Source: DASUPK01 sp963848955 (GTDB taxonomy: Bacteria; Actinomycetota; Thermoleophilia; Solirubrobacterales; 70-9). Taken from it: a stretch of DNA of 64,000 nucleotides. Every line of letters starts with the position of its first letter. The first letter of the stretch is position 1. Of this stretch, positions 32,711-42,774 are shown piece after piece. The notes beneath the pieces were generated by a model that saw nothing but the letters and a program-made list of their open reading frames with translations, did no database searches and had not been told where the DNA came from. The stretch lies in NCBI GenBank assembly GCA_963848955.1, contig CAWKFQ010000021.1:1-64000 (forward strand). The letters run 5' to 3'. The position numbers were made by a program, and so were the translations under genes.

Positions 32711-34244
32711 CTAGATTGTCGTCGTCAGCGAGCTCGCCGGCGTGCGAGGCCCAGTCGATCAGCGGCGAGGGGGCGACGCCGAAGGCGATCGTGGCCGCAC
32801 CGCAGATCAGGGCGGAGCCGACGATCAACGCGCAGCGGCTGGCCCCCCGCGGCACCGCATCCGCCTCGGGGGACCCGCCCGCGATGGCGGGCATCGCCCC
32901 GGCCTGGGCGGGGGGCGGCGCGGCGCTCGGCTCCGGCCACATCCAGACGGCGGCGATCACCCGCAGGTAGTAGGCGAGCGAGACCATCGTGCCGATCACG
33001 ATGGCGACGCCGAGCCAGGTGTAGTCGCCGTCGACGGTCGCCTCGATCAGGAACAGCTTGCCCATGAACCCCGAGGTGCCCGGCAGCCCGGCGAGGGCGA
33101 GCATCGCGATCGTCAGCGGCCAGGCCAGCAGCGGGCGCGAGCGGCCGATGCCGGCGAGCGCCCCGATGTCGTCGCCGCGGTCGGTCTCGCGCTCCCGGGC
33201 GACCACCACGGCGAAGACGGCCAGGTTCATCAGCGTGTAGGCCGCGAGGTAGAAGACGAGCGCCTCGAGGCCCTTCTCGGTCGCCACCACCATACCGGCG
33301 AGCATGTAGCCGGCCTGGGCGATGCCCGAGTAGCCCAGCAGCCGCTTCAGGGAGTCCTGGCCGAGTGCACCGATGTTGCCGACGGCGATCGAGATGACCG
33401 CGAGGGCAGCCAGCGCGGGCTTCCAGTCGTCGGCGATCGGGCCGAGGGCCACCTCGAAGAGCCGCGCCAGGGCGATGAAGGCCGCGGCCTTGGTCGCCAC
33501 CGCCATGAAGGCGGTGATCGGGGTCGGCGCACCCTGGTAGACGTCCGGCGTCCACTGGTGGAACGGGGCCACGGAGGTCTTGAAGGCGAGCCCGGTGGCG
33601 ACCATCGCCGTGCCGATCAGCACGATGGTGTCGTTGCCGTTGTCTCCCGCGAGGCCCTTCGCGATCCCGGCGAAGTCGGTCGAGCCCGACCCGCCGTAGA
33701 GGAGCGCGAAGCCGTAGAGGACGGTCGCCGAGCCGATCGAGCCGATCACCAGGTACTTGAGGCCCGACTCCAGCGAGCGCTCCGTGCGCCTGGCCGAGGC
33801 GCAGAGGACGTAGAGCGGGATGGAGAGCAGCTCGAGCGCGACGAAGAACGCGATCAGGTTCTGGGCCTGCGCGATCAGCGTCATGCCGAGAACCGAGCCG
33901 AGCAGGAGCGAGTAGAAGGCGCCGAAGCCCGCCTCCTCGGCGGCGGGCTCGCGGATCGAGAGCACGACGGCGATCGCCGCAGCCAGGCAGGCGATCAGGC
34001 GAGGCCGCGAGGCCAAACGCGTCGAGCCGCAGCGCCCCGGCGACCAGGTCCTTGTTGGAACCCCACTCCCAGATCGCAGCAGGCCGGCCGTCGCCGCCAG
34101 GACCGCGATCGTCAGGTAGGCCATCGTGAAGCGGCCGCAGAAGCGCGGGATCAGCCCGACCATCAGGACGAGGACCAGCCCCGCCGTCAGCGCGATCACG
34201 GGCGAGAGCCCGGCGTAGTCGATGTGGGGGGCGTGGAAGGTCAT
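32711..34244 (-). CDS. nuoN: NADH-quinone oxidoreductase subunit N
   Basis: Antiporter-like membrane subunit of complex I, about 510 residues and about 14 helices. Family marks are ALELLSIPLYVLCASARRTE, LESGLKYLVIGSIGSATVLY, FKTSVAPFHQWTPDVYQGAP (conserved Lys and proton path), RLLGYSGIAQAGYMLAGMVV and LAGLPGTSGFMGKLFLIEA. Frameshifts occur at about 34080 and 34010 (AIWEWGSNKDLVAGALRLDA lies in the alternate frame). In the main frame no stop follows LADDDNL; a TAG at 32713-32711 lies one base out of frame, so a third indel is likely at the end. ATG 34244 overlaps the nuoM stop (ATGA). Confidence 0.9.
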
Positions 34245-35784
34245 CGCTCGGCCACCGTAAACGGGTCGCGCTGTCGCGCGCCCTCGCATCAGGCGCCTCG
34301 GCGGTCGGGTTGAGCTGGCCGCTCACCGAGTCATCGGCACGGTGCAGGATCAGCCCGGGCCAGAGCGCGAGTGCCGACGATGCAGGCGATCAGGCCTCGC
34401 GAGGATCGCCGCCGCGGACGATCCCCACCTCCCGCGACTCGATCCCGTCGGGCTTGCGGTTGTGCATCGCGTGCTGGTAGAGGCGAAGCGCGTAATAGGC
34501 CGCCAGCACGATGCCGATCGCGGCGACGAAGGCGTAGACGATCTTCTCCTGGAAGATCCCGTTGAGGATGTAGAACTCGCCGATGAAGTTGGCGGAGCCG
34601 GGCATCGCCAGCAGCGCGAGGGTGGCGATCAGGAAGAGGGCCGCGAGGACGGGCGCCCGCGTCGCCAGACCGCCCATCCGGCGGATGTCGTCGGTCCCGG
34701 CGCGCTCGATGAGCAGGACCACGATCAGCATCAGCGGAGCGACGACGAGACCGTGGTTGACCATGTTGAGCACCGCGCCGTCGGCGCCGTCGGGCCGCAG
34801 GCTGAAGATGCCCAGGGTGATGAAGCCGAGCTGCGCCATCGAGGAATAGCCGAGGATCAGCCTGGCGCTCGTCTGGGTGAACGCCATCACCGACCCGTAG
34901 AGGATCGAGGCCACCGCGATCACCAGGATCACTTCCTGGAAGTGGTTGGTCGCCGCCGGGAAGATCGGCAGCACGATGCGCAGGAAGCCGTAGGCGCCGA
35001 CCTTGGAGAGGACGCCCGGAGAAGAGCGCCAGCGCGGGCAGCGGAGCGACGCGATAGGCGTCGGGCATCCAGGCGTGCAGCGGGAAGGCCGGCATCTTCA
35101 CCAGGAAGGCGGCGGCGAAGAACCAGAAGATCCAGTACTGGCTGCCGTTGCCGAGCGGATTCGGCGGCGAGGTGCTGGATGTTGAAATCGGGGGTACCGC
35201 CGTCGCGCCGCCAGGACCCCGGTGGCGATCGCCCCGGCGAGCATCAGCAGCGAGCCGACCAGGGTGTAGATGAACATCTTCAGGGTCGCGGGCTGGGGCC
35301 TGATCGGTCCCTCGTCCTCCTCGGGACGCCCCTCGTGCTCCGTCCCCCAGCTCCCGAAGAGGAAGTAGAACGGGATCAGCATCAGGTCGAAGAAGAGGAC
35401 GAACAGGATCAGGTCCTGGGCGAGGAAGGCCCCCAGGACCGCCGTCTCGGCCAGCCCGAACATCAGGAAGTAGAGCCGCGGCCGCTCGGGCGGGTTGATC
35501 GCCGACCAGATCGTCGCGGCGAGCCAGATGACAGCGGTGAGCAGGACGAGGAAGAGGCTGATCCCGTCCACGCCGAGCTGGTAGCGCACGCCGAGCGTGG
35601 GGATCCAGCTCGCATCGACCGTGTGCTGGAGGCCGCCGGACGGGTCGAACCCGGCCACGACCACGATCGCCACCACGAGGGAGACGAGCGGCCCGACGGC
35701 AGCCACCCAACCACCAATTCGGCTGGGGAAGAGAGCGGCGACCAGCGCCAGCGTGAGCGGTGCCCAGAGGAGGGTCTCGATCAC
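34241..35784 (-). CDS. nuoM: NADH-quinone oxidoreductase subunit M
   Basis: Antiporter-like proton-pumping subunit, about 510 residues. It starts GTG (MIETLLWAPLTLALVAALFP). Family marks are QLGVDGISLFLVLLTAVIWL, ILFVLFFDLMLIPFYFLFGS (conserved Glu-equivalent region), MPAFPLHAWMPDAYRVAP (Lys/His region in an alternate frame) and RLILGYSSMAQLGFITLGIF. At least four frameshifts (about 35185, 35015, 34375, 34270) break it. The corrected C-terminus is LWPGLILHRADDSVSGQLNP, ending DPFTVAER. The stop TGA overlaps nuoN's ATG. A 76-bp gap with a hairpin separates it from nuoL, the largest gap in the operon. Confidence 0.9.
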
Positions 35785-35796
35785 GACGCCGACCCC

Positions 35797-35840
35797 TTTT
35801 GGTCACTTCGCATCGCTATAGCGCGCCTAAGAGACCAAAA
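35797..35840. promoter_or_regulatory. Intra-operon inverted repeat between nuoL and nuoM
   Basis: TTTTGGTC (35797-35804) and GACCAAAA (35833-35840) are perfect 8-bp arms. Between them lies the palindrome CGCTATAGCG (35814-35823). It is in the only sizeable gap in the nuo operon. It could be an mRNA processing or stability element, an attenuator or an internal promoter region. Confidence 0.55.
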
Positions 35841-35860
35841 CCCGATTTCGGTCGCCGCCC

Positions 35861-37864
35861 TCATGACTGCAACAGGAAGTAGAGGCCGAGGCCGGCGAAG
35901 CCGCTGACCAGGAGCAGGGCGTAGGAGCGCAGGTAGCCGGACTGGGCCCCGCGGACGCCGGCGCTGGCACCGCGGACCAGGTCGGTCGCCGCGACGACCA
36001 CCCCCTGGACGACGTAGCGCTCGAAGACCGAGTTGGCCCAGCGGCCGATGGCGAGGGCCGGCCGGACGACGAGCAGGTCGATCGCCTCGTCGAAGTACCA
36101 CTTGTGCTCGAGGAAGTCGTGGGCCCACGAGAAGCGCTTCTGCAGGGCCGCGGTCCAGCCGCGGTTGCGCAGGTAGGCGTAGTAGGCGATCGCGATGCCG
36201 AGCACCGAGATCAGGCCGCCGATCAGCAGGCCTCGGTACGCCGCGGTTGTGCTCGGTCCCTGCTCGTAGAACTTCGAGTCGAGGAAGGACCCGTGCAGGA
36301 ACCTGTGGACGACGTCATCGACGCCCGGGATCTGCACGAAGCCGGCGAACAGCGCCCCGAAGGCCAGGACGCTCATCGCGATCTTCATCGGCCACTCGCG
36401 CTCGGCGATCTGGTGGCTCGGGCCGGGGAAGCCGACGTCGGTGTCCTCCTTCTCGCCAGTCGCGGGGTTCTCGGGCTCGGCGTGGTGGATGTGCCCCTGC
36501 TCCAGCTCGCGGGCCTCCTCGACGGGTTCGCCGAAGACGACGCGGAAGCCGATCCGGAACGCGTAGAAGGCCGTCAGCAGCGCCCCGATGTAGCCGCCGA
36601 TGGTGAAGATCACGTAGAAGCCGCCCCGGTAGGCGGCGAAGTCGAGGATCTCGTCCTTGGAGAACCATCCCGAGGTGAGCGGGAAGGCAGCGAGCGCCAG
36701 GGCGCCGATCAGCAGCATCGCGGAGGTGAACGGCATCGCCCTGCGGAAGCCGCCCATCCGGTCGATGTTCTGGCGGTTGGCCATCGCGCCGATCACCGAC
36801 CCGGCCGCCATGAACAGGAGCGCCTTGAAGAAGGCGTGGGTCATCAGGTGGAAGAGGCCTTCCGAGTAGGCCCCGATCCCGACCCCGACGAACATGTAGC
36901 CGATCTGGCTCATCGTCGAGTAGGCGATGATCTTTTTCAGGTCCGTGACGACCAGCGCGATCGTCGCCGCGATCAGGAGCGTCGCCAGCCCGATGAACGC
37001 CGCGATGTCGGCGGCGGTCAGCCCGATCTCGAAGAGCGGGTGGAATCGCGCGATCAGGTAGACGCCGGCGGTGACCATCGTCGCGGCGTGGATCAGGGCC
37101 GAGACCGGGGTGGGCCCCTCCATCGCGTCGGGCAGCCAGGTGTGGAGCGGGACCTGCGCGGACTTGGCGATCGCGCCGACCAGGAGCAGCAGGCAGATCG
37201 CGACCACCACCCCCTGGTTGGTGTGGAAGGAGCCGGGCGCCTGGCTGAAGATCGACAGCAGGTCGAAGGTCCCCAGCTCTCGGAAGATGAAGAAGGCCGC
37301 CAGCACCATCCCGACGTCGCCGATCACGTTGATGACGAATGCCTTCATCCCGGCCCTGGTCGCCGTGGTGCGCCGGTACCAGAAGCTGATCAGCGCGTAG
37401 GAGGCGAAACCGACGAAGGACCAGCCGATGATCAGCAGCACCAGGTTGCCCGCCAGGACCAGCAGCAGCATCGAGAAGACGAAGAAGTTCAGGTAGGCGA
37501 AGAAGCGGTTGAACCCCCGGTCCGAGGTCATGTAGCTGATCGAGTAGAGGTGGATCAGCGTCGATACCCCGCTGACCACCAGGCACATGAAGACCGAGAG
37601 CGGGTCGACCAGGACGTTCAGCTGGATGTTCAGGCCCGCCGCGCTCGCGTAGTCGTAGAGGGAGGAGGTGTGCTGGCGTGCATCGACGGGGTCGCCGAGG
37701 ATCTGAACCAGGGCGCCGAGCGAGGCGGCGAATGAGAGGCCGATCATCGCCGTCGCGATCCAACCGGCGCTCCGGCCGGGGAGCCGGCGCCAGCCGAGGC
37801 TGGTGATCAGCGTTCCCGCTAGCGGGAACGCGAGCACCAGCCAGCCGTACGCGGTCGCGCTCAT
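35861..37864 (-). CDS. nuoL: NADH-quinone oxidoreductase subunit L
   Basis: Largest antiporter-like subunit, 667 residues and uninterrupted, carrying the long lateral helix of complex I. Family marks are NVLVDPLSVFMCLVVSGVST, YLNFFVFSMLLLVLAGNLVL, IGWSFVGFASYALISFWYRR, AKSAQVPLHTWLPDAMEGPT, PVSALIHAATMVTAGVYLIA and IIAYSTMSQIGYMFVGVGIG. Lys and His residues of the proton path are kept in these motifs. Start ATG 37864 is 4 bp after nuoK's stop. The C-terminal part (WTAALQKRFSWAHDFLEHKW; YFDEAIDLLVVRPALAIGRW) is the lateral-helix region. Confidence 0.96.
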   Translation of the reverse strand: MSATAYGWLVLAFPLAGTLITSLGWRRLPGRSAGWIATAMIGLSFAASLGALVQILGDPVDARQHTSSLYDYASAAGLNIQLNVLVDPLSVFMCLVVSGVSTLIHLYSISYMTSDRGFNRFFAYLNFFVFSMLLLVLAGNLVLLIIGWSFVGFASYALISFWYRRTTATRAGMKAFVINVIGDVGMVLAAFFIFRELGTFDLLSIFSQAPGSFHTNQGVVVAICLLLLVGAIAKSAQVPLHTWLPDAMEGPTPVSALIHAATMVTAGVYLIARFHPLFEIGLTAADIAAFIGLATLLIAATIALVVTDLKKIIAYSTMSQIGYMFVGVGIGAYSEGLFHLMTHAFFKALLFMAAGSVIGAMANRQNIDRMGGFRRAMPFTSAMLLIGALALAAFPLTSGWFSKDEILDFAAYRGGFYVIFTIGGYIGALLTAFYAFRIGFRVVFGEPVEEARELEQGHIHHAEPENPATGEKEDTDVGFPGPSHQIAEREWPMKIAMSVLAFGALFAGFVQIPGVDDVVHRFLHGSFLDSKFYEQGPSTTAAYRGLLIGGLISVLGIAIAYYAYLRNRGWTAALQKRFSWAHDFLEHKWYFDEAIDLLVVRPALAIGRWANSVFERYVVQGVVVAATDLVRGASAGVRGAQSGYLRSYALLLVSGFAGLGLYFLLQS

Positions 37865-37868
37865 CTGC

Positions 37869-38168
37869 TCAGCCGCGCAGGCTGCGCAGGTCGTCGACGT
37901 TGAGCGGGATTCGCCGTCGGTACGCCGCGACGATGATCCCCAGCCCGACCACCACCTCGCAGGCGGCGATCACCATCACGATCAGGGCGAAGACCTGGCC
38001 GTCCTGATTGCCGAGCGAGCGCGAGAAGGAGAGCAGGGCCAGGTTCCCGGCGTTCAGCATCAGCTCGAGGCAGAGCAGGATCACCAGGGGACTGCGGCGG
38101 AGAAGGACGCCCGTAACCCCGACGGCGAACAGCAGCGCGGACAGCACCAGGTACCAGGTGATGTCCAT
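37869..38168 (-). CDS. nuoK: NADH-quinone oxidoreductase subunit K
   Basis: A 99-residue, three-helix membrane subunit (MDITWYLVLSALLFAVGVTG; LVILLCLELMLNAGNLALLS; VFALIVMVIAACEVVVGLGI). The two buried Glu residues needed for proton transfer are present in CLELMLNAGN and AACEVVVGL. Length is usual. ATG 38168 overlaps the nuoJ stop as TGATG. Confidence 0.96.
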   Translation of the reverse strand: MDITWYLVLSALLFAVGVTGVLLRRSPLVILLCLELMLNAGNLALLSFSRSLGNQDGQVFALIVMVIAACEVVVGLGIIVAAYRRRIPLNVDDLRSLRG

Positions 38169-38704
38169 CAGGCGGGCTCCTGTGGGGCGTTGGCATCGCC
38201 GCTGCGGTGGCGCCCGGCGAGCACCACGGCGCCGACGGCGGCAACCAGCAGGAGCAGCGACGCGGCCTCGAAGGCGATCAGGAAGCGCTCCAGCAGGAGC
38301 TTGCCGATCGCCGAGGGCGAGCCGAAGCCGAGCTCGACCGTCGGGCCGCCGGTGTCGATCGCCTGCAGGCTCGAGCCGGTGATCGCGATCGCCAGCTCGA
38401 CGAAGAGCGCGAGGCCGATCAGAGGGGCGATGAAGCGCTGTCCCGGAATCGGCTCCCAGAGCGGCTCGTCGACGTTGCCGACGTAGGCCGCGACGAAGAC
38501 GTAGAGGACCATCACCGCGCCGGCGTAGACCACGATCTGGGCGGCCGCGATGAACTCGCCCTGCAGCAGCAGGAAGAGCCCGGAGAGCGAGATCAGGTGG
38601 ACGATCAGGGCGAGGACGCTGTAGAAGGCGTTGCGAAGGGCGATCACCGCGATCGCGCCGCCGAGTGCGCCGATCGCTCCGGCGAAGAACGCGACTTCCT
38701 TCAC
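38168..38704 (-). CDS. nuoJ: NADH-quinone oxidoreductase subunit J
   Basis: A 178-residue membrane subunit with five helices. It starts GTG as VKEVAFFAGAIGALGGAIAV. The conserved helix-3 region is GEFIAAAQIVVYAGAVMVLY then VFVAAYVGN. LERFLIAFEAASLLLLVAAV is the last helix. GTG 38704 overlaps the nuoI stop (GTGA). The tail HRSGDANAPQEPA is polar. It is part of the proton-pumping arm next to nuoK and nuoH. Confidence 0.95.
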   Translation of the reverse strand: MKEVAFFAGAIGALGGAIAVIALRNAFYSVLALIVHLISLSGLFLLLQGEFIAAAQIVVYAGAVMVLYVFVAAYVGNVDEPLWEPIPGQRFIAPLIGLALFVELAIAITGSSLQAIDTGGPTVELGFGSPSAIGKLLLERFLIAFEAASLLLLVAAVGAVVLAGRHRSGDANAPQEPA

Positions 38705-39279
38705 TCGCCTTCCCTTCGCAGCGGCGTCCGGTCGATCGGCTCCGCGAGCAGCATCTCCTTGGTGAAGATCAGGTCGGAGCGGTTGTAGTCGGACATCTCG
38801 TAGTCGTGGCCCATCGTGATCGCGTCGAACGGGCAGGCCACCTCGCAGTAGCCGCAGAAGATGCAGCGGGAGAGGTTGATCTCGTAGACCTCGGCGTAGC
38901 GCTCGCCTGCGGAGACCCGATGGTCGGGGTCGTTCTCGGCGGCGACGACCCGGATGCAGTCGGCCGGGCAGGCGGCGGCGCAGAGCGAGCAGCCGACGCA
39001 CTTCTCGAGGCCGGAGTCCTCGAAGCGGTGCAGCTTGTGGCGGCCGCGGAAGCGCGGGTAGACGGGCGTCTTCTCCTCCGGGTACTGAATCGTCACCGGC
39101 CCCTCGAGCACCCGGCCGAAGGTGGTGCGCAGGCCCCGCAGGGTCTCGCCGAAGGCGCGGTAGGCGCCGCCCACGCCGCCCGGCCTGGGGCCGCGCTGTA
39201 CGGAGATCACGTCGTTCTCCCCCTCCAGATAGGGGAACTCGGTCCAGTCGGTCTTCTCCGTGTTGAGCTTCGCTTCCAT
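38701..39279 (-). CDS. nuoI: NADH-quinone oxidoreductase subunit I (two 4Fe-4S clusters)
   Basis: A 192-residue ferredoxin-like subunit. The two cluster motifs are CVGCSLCAAACPADCI and CIFCGYCEVACPFDAI, giving centres N6a and N6b that pass electrons towards N2 in NuoB. The N-terminal helix region (YRAFGETLRGLRTTFGRVLE) docks on the membrane. RFRGRHKLHRFEDSGLEKC is the usual lead-in. ATG 39279 overlaps the nuoH stop as TGATG. Confidence 0.96.
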   Translation of the reverse strand: MEAKLNTEKTDWTEFPYLEGENDVISVQRGPRPGGVGGAYRAFGETLRGLRTTFGRVLEGPVTIQYPEEKTPVYPRFRGRHKLHRFEDSGLEKCVGCSLCAAACPADCIRVVAAENDPDHRVSAGERYAEVYEINLSRCIFCGYCEVACPFDAITMGHDYEMSDYNRSDLIFTKEMLLAEPIDRTPLRREGE

Positions 39280-40280
39280 CAGCTCACCGTCACGATCACC
39301 GCGGTGGCCAGGATGTTCAGCGTCGCCAGCGGCAGCATCACCTTCCAGCCCAGCGACATGAGCTGGTCGTATCGCAGGCGGGGCAGGGTCGCCCGGATCC
39401 AGATGAAGAACGCGACCAGGCTGAGGGTCTTCACCACCATCCAGACCGGGTCGAGCCAACCCGGTCCGGGTCCCATCCAGCCGCCGAGGAAGAAGGTGAC
39501 CGCGATCCCCGAGACGACGAACATCTCGAGGTACTCGGCGAGCAGGTAGGAGCCGAAGCGCATGCCGCCGTACTCGGTCATGTAGCCCTGCACCAGTTCG
39601 GCGTCGGCCTCGGGGAGGTCGAAGGGCGCCCGGTTGGTCTCGGCGAAGCCCGCGATCATGAAGATCAGGAAGCCGACGATCTGGGGAACGATGTTCCAGA
39701 TCGACCCCTGCGCATCGACGACGCTGGTGAGCGACAGCGAGCCGGTCATCATCACGACGCCGAGCAGCGCCAGGCCCATCGAGACCTCGTAGGAGATCAG
39801 CTGTGCCGCGGAGCGCATCGCGCCGAGGAAGCTGTACTTGGACCCCGAGGACCAGCCGGCGAGCAGCAGCCCGTAGAACGAGATCGAGCTGAAGGCGAAG
39901 AAGTAGAGGACGCCGATCGAGACGTCGATCCCGTAGAGCCCGAGGCCGTCCTGGACGTTGCCGAAGGGCAGGATCGCCAGCGTGATGATCCCGGAGAAGA
40001 TCACGATCGCGGGCGCGATCGCATAGAGGAACGGGACGGCCGCATCGGGCCGGAACATCTCCTTGCCGGCGAGCTTGACGATGTCCGCGAGCGGCTGGAC
40101 CAGCCCGACCGGGCCGACGCGGTTCGGGCCGTAGCGGTTCTGGAAGCGGCCGATCAGCTTCCGCTCGACGACGGTCAGCACCGGGACGATCAGGAAGACG
40201 CCGAGGAAGATGACGATCGACTTGACGACCATCACCCAGGTCGCCTCGACGTAGTTGACCTCGGCGAGGGGCAGGCTCAT
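39279..40280 (-). CDS. nuoH: NADH-quinone oxidoreductase subunit H
   Basis: A 333-residue membrane subunit that forms part of the quinone chamber. It starts MSLPLAEVNYVEATWVMVVK. Family marks are ERKLIGRFQNRYGPNRVGPV, GLVQPLADIVKLAGKEMFRP, AQLISYEVSMGLALLGVVMM and AETNRAPFDLPEADAELVQG, followed by YMTEYGGMRFGSYLLAEYLE; the acidic residues in these loops form the E-channel. It is intact. ATG 40280 overlaps the nuoG stop (ATGA). Confidence 0.96.
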   Translation of the reverse strand: MSLPLAEVNYVEATWVMVVKSIVIFLGVFLIVPVLTVVERKLIGRFQNRYGPNRVGPVGLVQPLADIVKLAGKEMFRPDAAVPFLYAIAPAIVIFSGIITLAILPFGNVQDGLGLYGIDVSIGVLYFFAFSSISFYGLLLAGWSSGSKYSFLGAMRSAAQLISYEVSMGLALLGVVMMTGSLSLTSVVDAQGSIWNIVPQIVGFLIFMIAGFAETNRAPFDLPEADAELVQGYMTEYGGMRFGSYLLAEYLEMFVVSGIAVTFFLGGWMGPGPGWLDPVWMVVKTLSLVAFFIWIRATLPRLRYDQLMSLGWKVMLPLATLNILATAVIVTVS

Positions 40281-42774
40281 CGCTTCGCCACCTGGATCCG
40301 CGGCGGGACGCCGTTGGTGAGCAGGTTGCCGTTGCGCCTCGTCGGTCCCCTCGATCAGGAAAGCCGCGCCCTCGCGCATGCGCTCGCGGATCGCGACGGT
40401 CGCCTCGACGCTGTGGCCGTTGACGGTGACCGTACCTCGTCGCCGTTCGCCAGCTCGAGGCCCTCCGCGTCCTTCGGCGGCGAGCTCGAGCTTCTGCTTC
40501 GGCATCAGGAAGCGCAGCGCCGGGTTCCGCTTGGTGACATCCGGCTGCCCACAGGTCTCGGTACGTGCCAAGGACGAGCGCGCCGCCGGAGGGGCCGTCC
40601 GCGGCGACCTGTCGCCGATCGGCTGCCGTCCAGACTGCGGCGGCTCAGTCGGAGTCCCGCGGCCGCCCCTCCGGCGACGCGCCGGGCGGTCCACGACTGA
40701 CCCGGGGTCCGGTCGCCCCAGCGGATGCCCGTGCCGCCGATCTCCTCGTAGGTCAGATCCCCCGTAGAACGGGACCTCGTCGGCGAGCGCGGCGAAGACG
40801 TCCGCGGGCGCCTCGGCGTCGAGGCCGGCGCCCAGCTCGGCGGCGACCGCGTCCAGGAAGCGCCAGCCGGGCGATCATGCCCTCGGGCAGCGGGACGTTG
40901 CGGCGCAGGCGCTGGAGGCGGCCGTCGGGGTGGGTGACGGTGCCCTCCTTCTCGGCGTGGTTCTCGGCCGGGATGACGATGTCGGCCTGCCGCGTGGACT
41001 CGTCCTCGAAGCTCGCGATCGAGACGACGAAGCGACCCCGCGCAGCGCCTTGCGCCAGCCGTCGGAGTCCGGGTGGGTGCGGACCGGGTCCGCGTTGACC
41101 AGCAGCATGGCGCCGAGCTCGTGGGCAGCGCAGGCCGTCCTTGATCTCCGCGCTGCTGCGCCCGCCGGCGGTCGGCTCGAGGCCCGGGTTCGCGTCCGGC
41201 AGGCAGCCGACCTCGCGCAGCCCGCGCGTGTTCGACTCCTCGGGGACCTCGAGCAGGCCGGGGCCGATCCGCTTGTGCATGTCGAGTGAGTGCATGCAGG
41301 CGTGCAGGGCCTCGACCGCGCCGGGGCTGCGCCAGAGCCGCTCGCCCCAGACGATCGTCTGGTCGCGGAGCGTCGCGCAGCGTTCTCGCGATCGCGCCGG
41401 CCTCGTTCTCGAACGGGCCCGCCGGCGTCGAACCCCTCCGCGCCGAGCGCCCCGGCCAGCGCGCCGAGGAAGGAGGCCGCGTCGCCCGGTGCGTACCGGA
41501 CGGCCTCCTCGGCGCCGCCGTCGAGCGCGGTGGGACGCTCGGAGGCGACCATCAGCTTCGCGCGGCTGCGCCGGACGGCCTTGCGAATCCGCAGGTCGAG
41601 GATCGGCATCTCGTGCAGCGGATCGACCCCGACCACCAGGATCGCGTCGGCGTGATCGAGGTCGGCCATCCGAGTGCCGTGGTCCGGTCGCGAGAGCTCG
41701 CCGAGCAGGGCCGGCTCCACCGGGTTGCGGCGAGCAGTCGATGTTCGACGAGCCGCCCGCGCGGAGGATCCGCTGCACCAGCCAGCCCTCCTCGTTGGAG
41801 GTCCCGCCGCCGACCAGGGCCGCGGCGTGGTCGCCGGCATTCCGGAACCCGTCCGCGACCCGTCTGACCGCCTCGTCCCAGGAGATCGGGCTGAGGCTGC
41901 CGTCGCCGGCGCGGACCATCGGCCGGGTGATCCGGTCCGTCGAGTTGAACATCTGGAAGGCGAAGCGGCCCTTGTCGCAGAGCCAGCCGTCGTCGACCTC
42001 GGCGTTGTCGCGGGCGTTCACCCGCAGGACGCGCTCGTCGCGGACCGTGAAGCCGACGTTGCACTGGCTCGGGCAGAGCGTGCAGACCGAGCCGGCCTGC
42101 TCGATGTCCCAGGGCCGGGCGCGGAAGCGGTAGGTGTAGGAGGTCAGCGCCCCGACGGGGCAGAGCTCGATGATGTTGCCGTGGAACGGGGCGATGTAGG
42201 GCCGCTCGTCGAAGGTGCCGACGAAGGTCTTGTCGCCGCGCTCGAGCAGCTGGAGCTGCTCGTCCTCGGCGACCTCCTGGCTGAAGCGAACGCAGCGGTA
42301 GCAGAGGATGCAGCGCTCGCGGTCGATCGCGACCAGCGGTGAGAGCTCGAGCGGCTTCTGGAAGTGCCGCTTCGGGTCGGTGAAGCGGCTCTTGCCAGGG
42401 CCCCAGCCCATCGCGATGTCCTGCAGCGGGCACTCGCCGCCCTTGTCGCAGACGGGGCAGTCGAGCGGATGGTTGATCAGCAGGAACTCGACGACCGCGT
42501 TCTGGGCCTCGTTGACGCGATCGGTCTGCGTGTAGACCACCATCCCGTCGCGGACCGGGGTCGAGCAGGCGGTCTGCAGCTTCGGCATGCCCTCGATCTC
42601 GACCAGGCACATCCGGCAGGCGCCGACCGGCTCTCCGAGCTTCGGCTCGTAACAGAAGACCGGGATCTCGACGTCGCCCTGCTTGGCGGCGTCGACGAGC
42701 ATCGTCCCCTCGGGCGCGGTCACCTCGCGGCCGTCGACGACCAGCGAAACGTGGTTGCGGATCGGCCGGGTCAC
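40277..42774 (-). CDS. nuoG: NADH-quinone oxidoreductase subunit G (heavily frameshifted 3' half)
   Basis: Large Fe-S subunit of the NADH module, about 830 residues when corrected. The intact first 340 residues carry the 2Fe-2S motif (GACRMCLVEIEG), the His-ligated N5 motif (HPLDCPVCDKGGECPLQD), N4 (CILCYRCVRFSQEV) and the N7 motif C-TLC-PSQC with the fourth Cys 27 residues on (WLCDKGRF). The molybdopterin-type domain follows and is broken by at least eight indels between about 41760 and 40300. Recognisable pieces include HADAILVVGVDPLHEMPILD and FEDESTRQADIVIPAENHAE. The end is FLMPKQKLELA ... LLTNGVPPRIQVAKR. GTG 42774 overlaps the nuoF stop (GTGA). Confidence 0.9.

Noticed and set aside
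32742..37735. Several plus-strand open frames of about 520-540 codons opposite nuoL, nuoM and nuoN
   Set aside because: Their products are low-complexity, Arg/Asp/Glu-rich shadows; the nuo genes on the minus strand explain the region.
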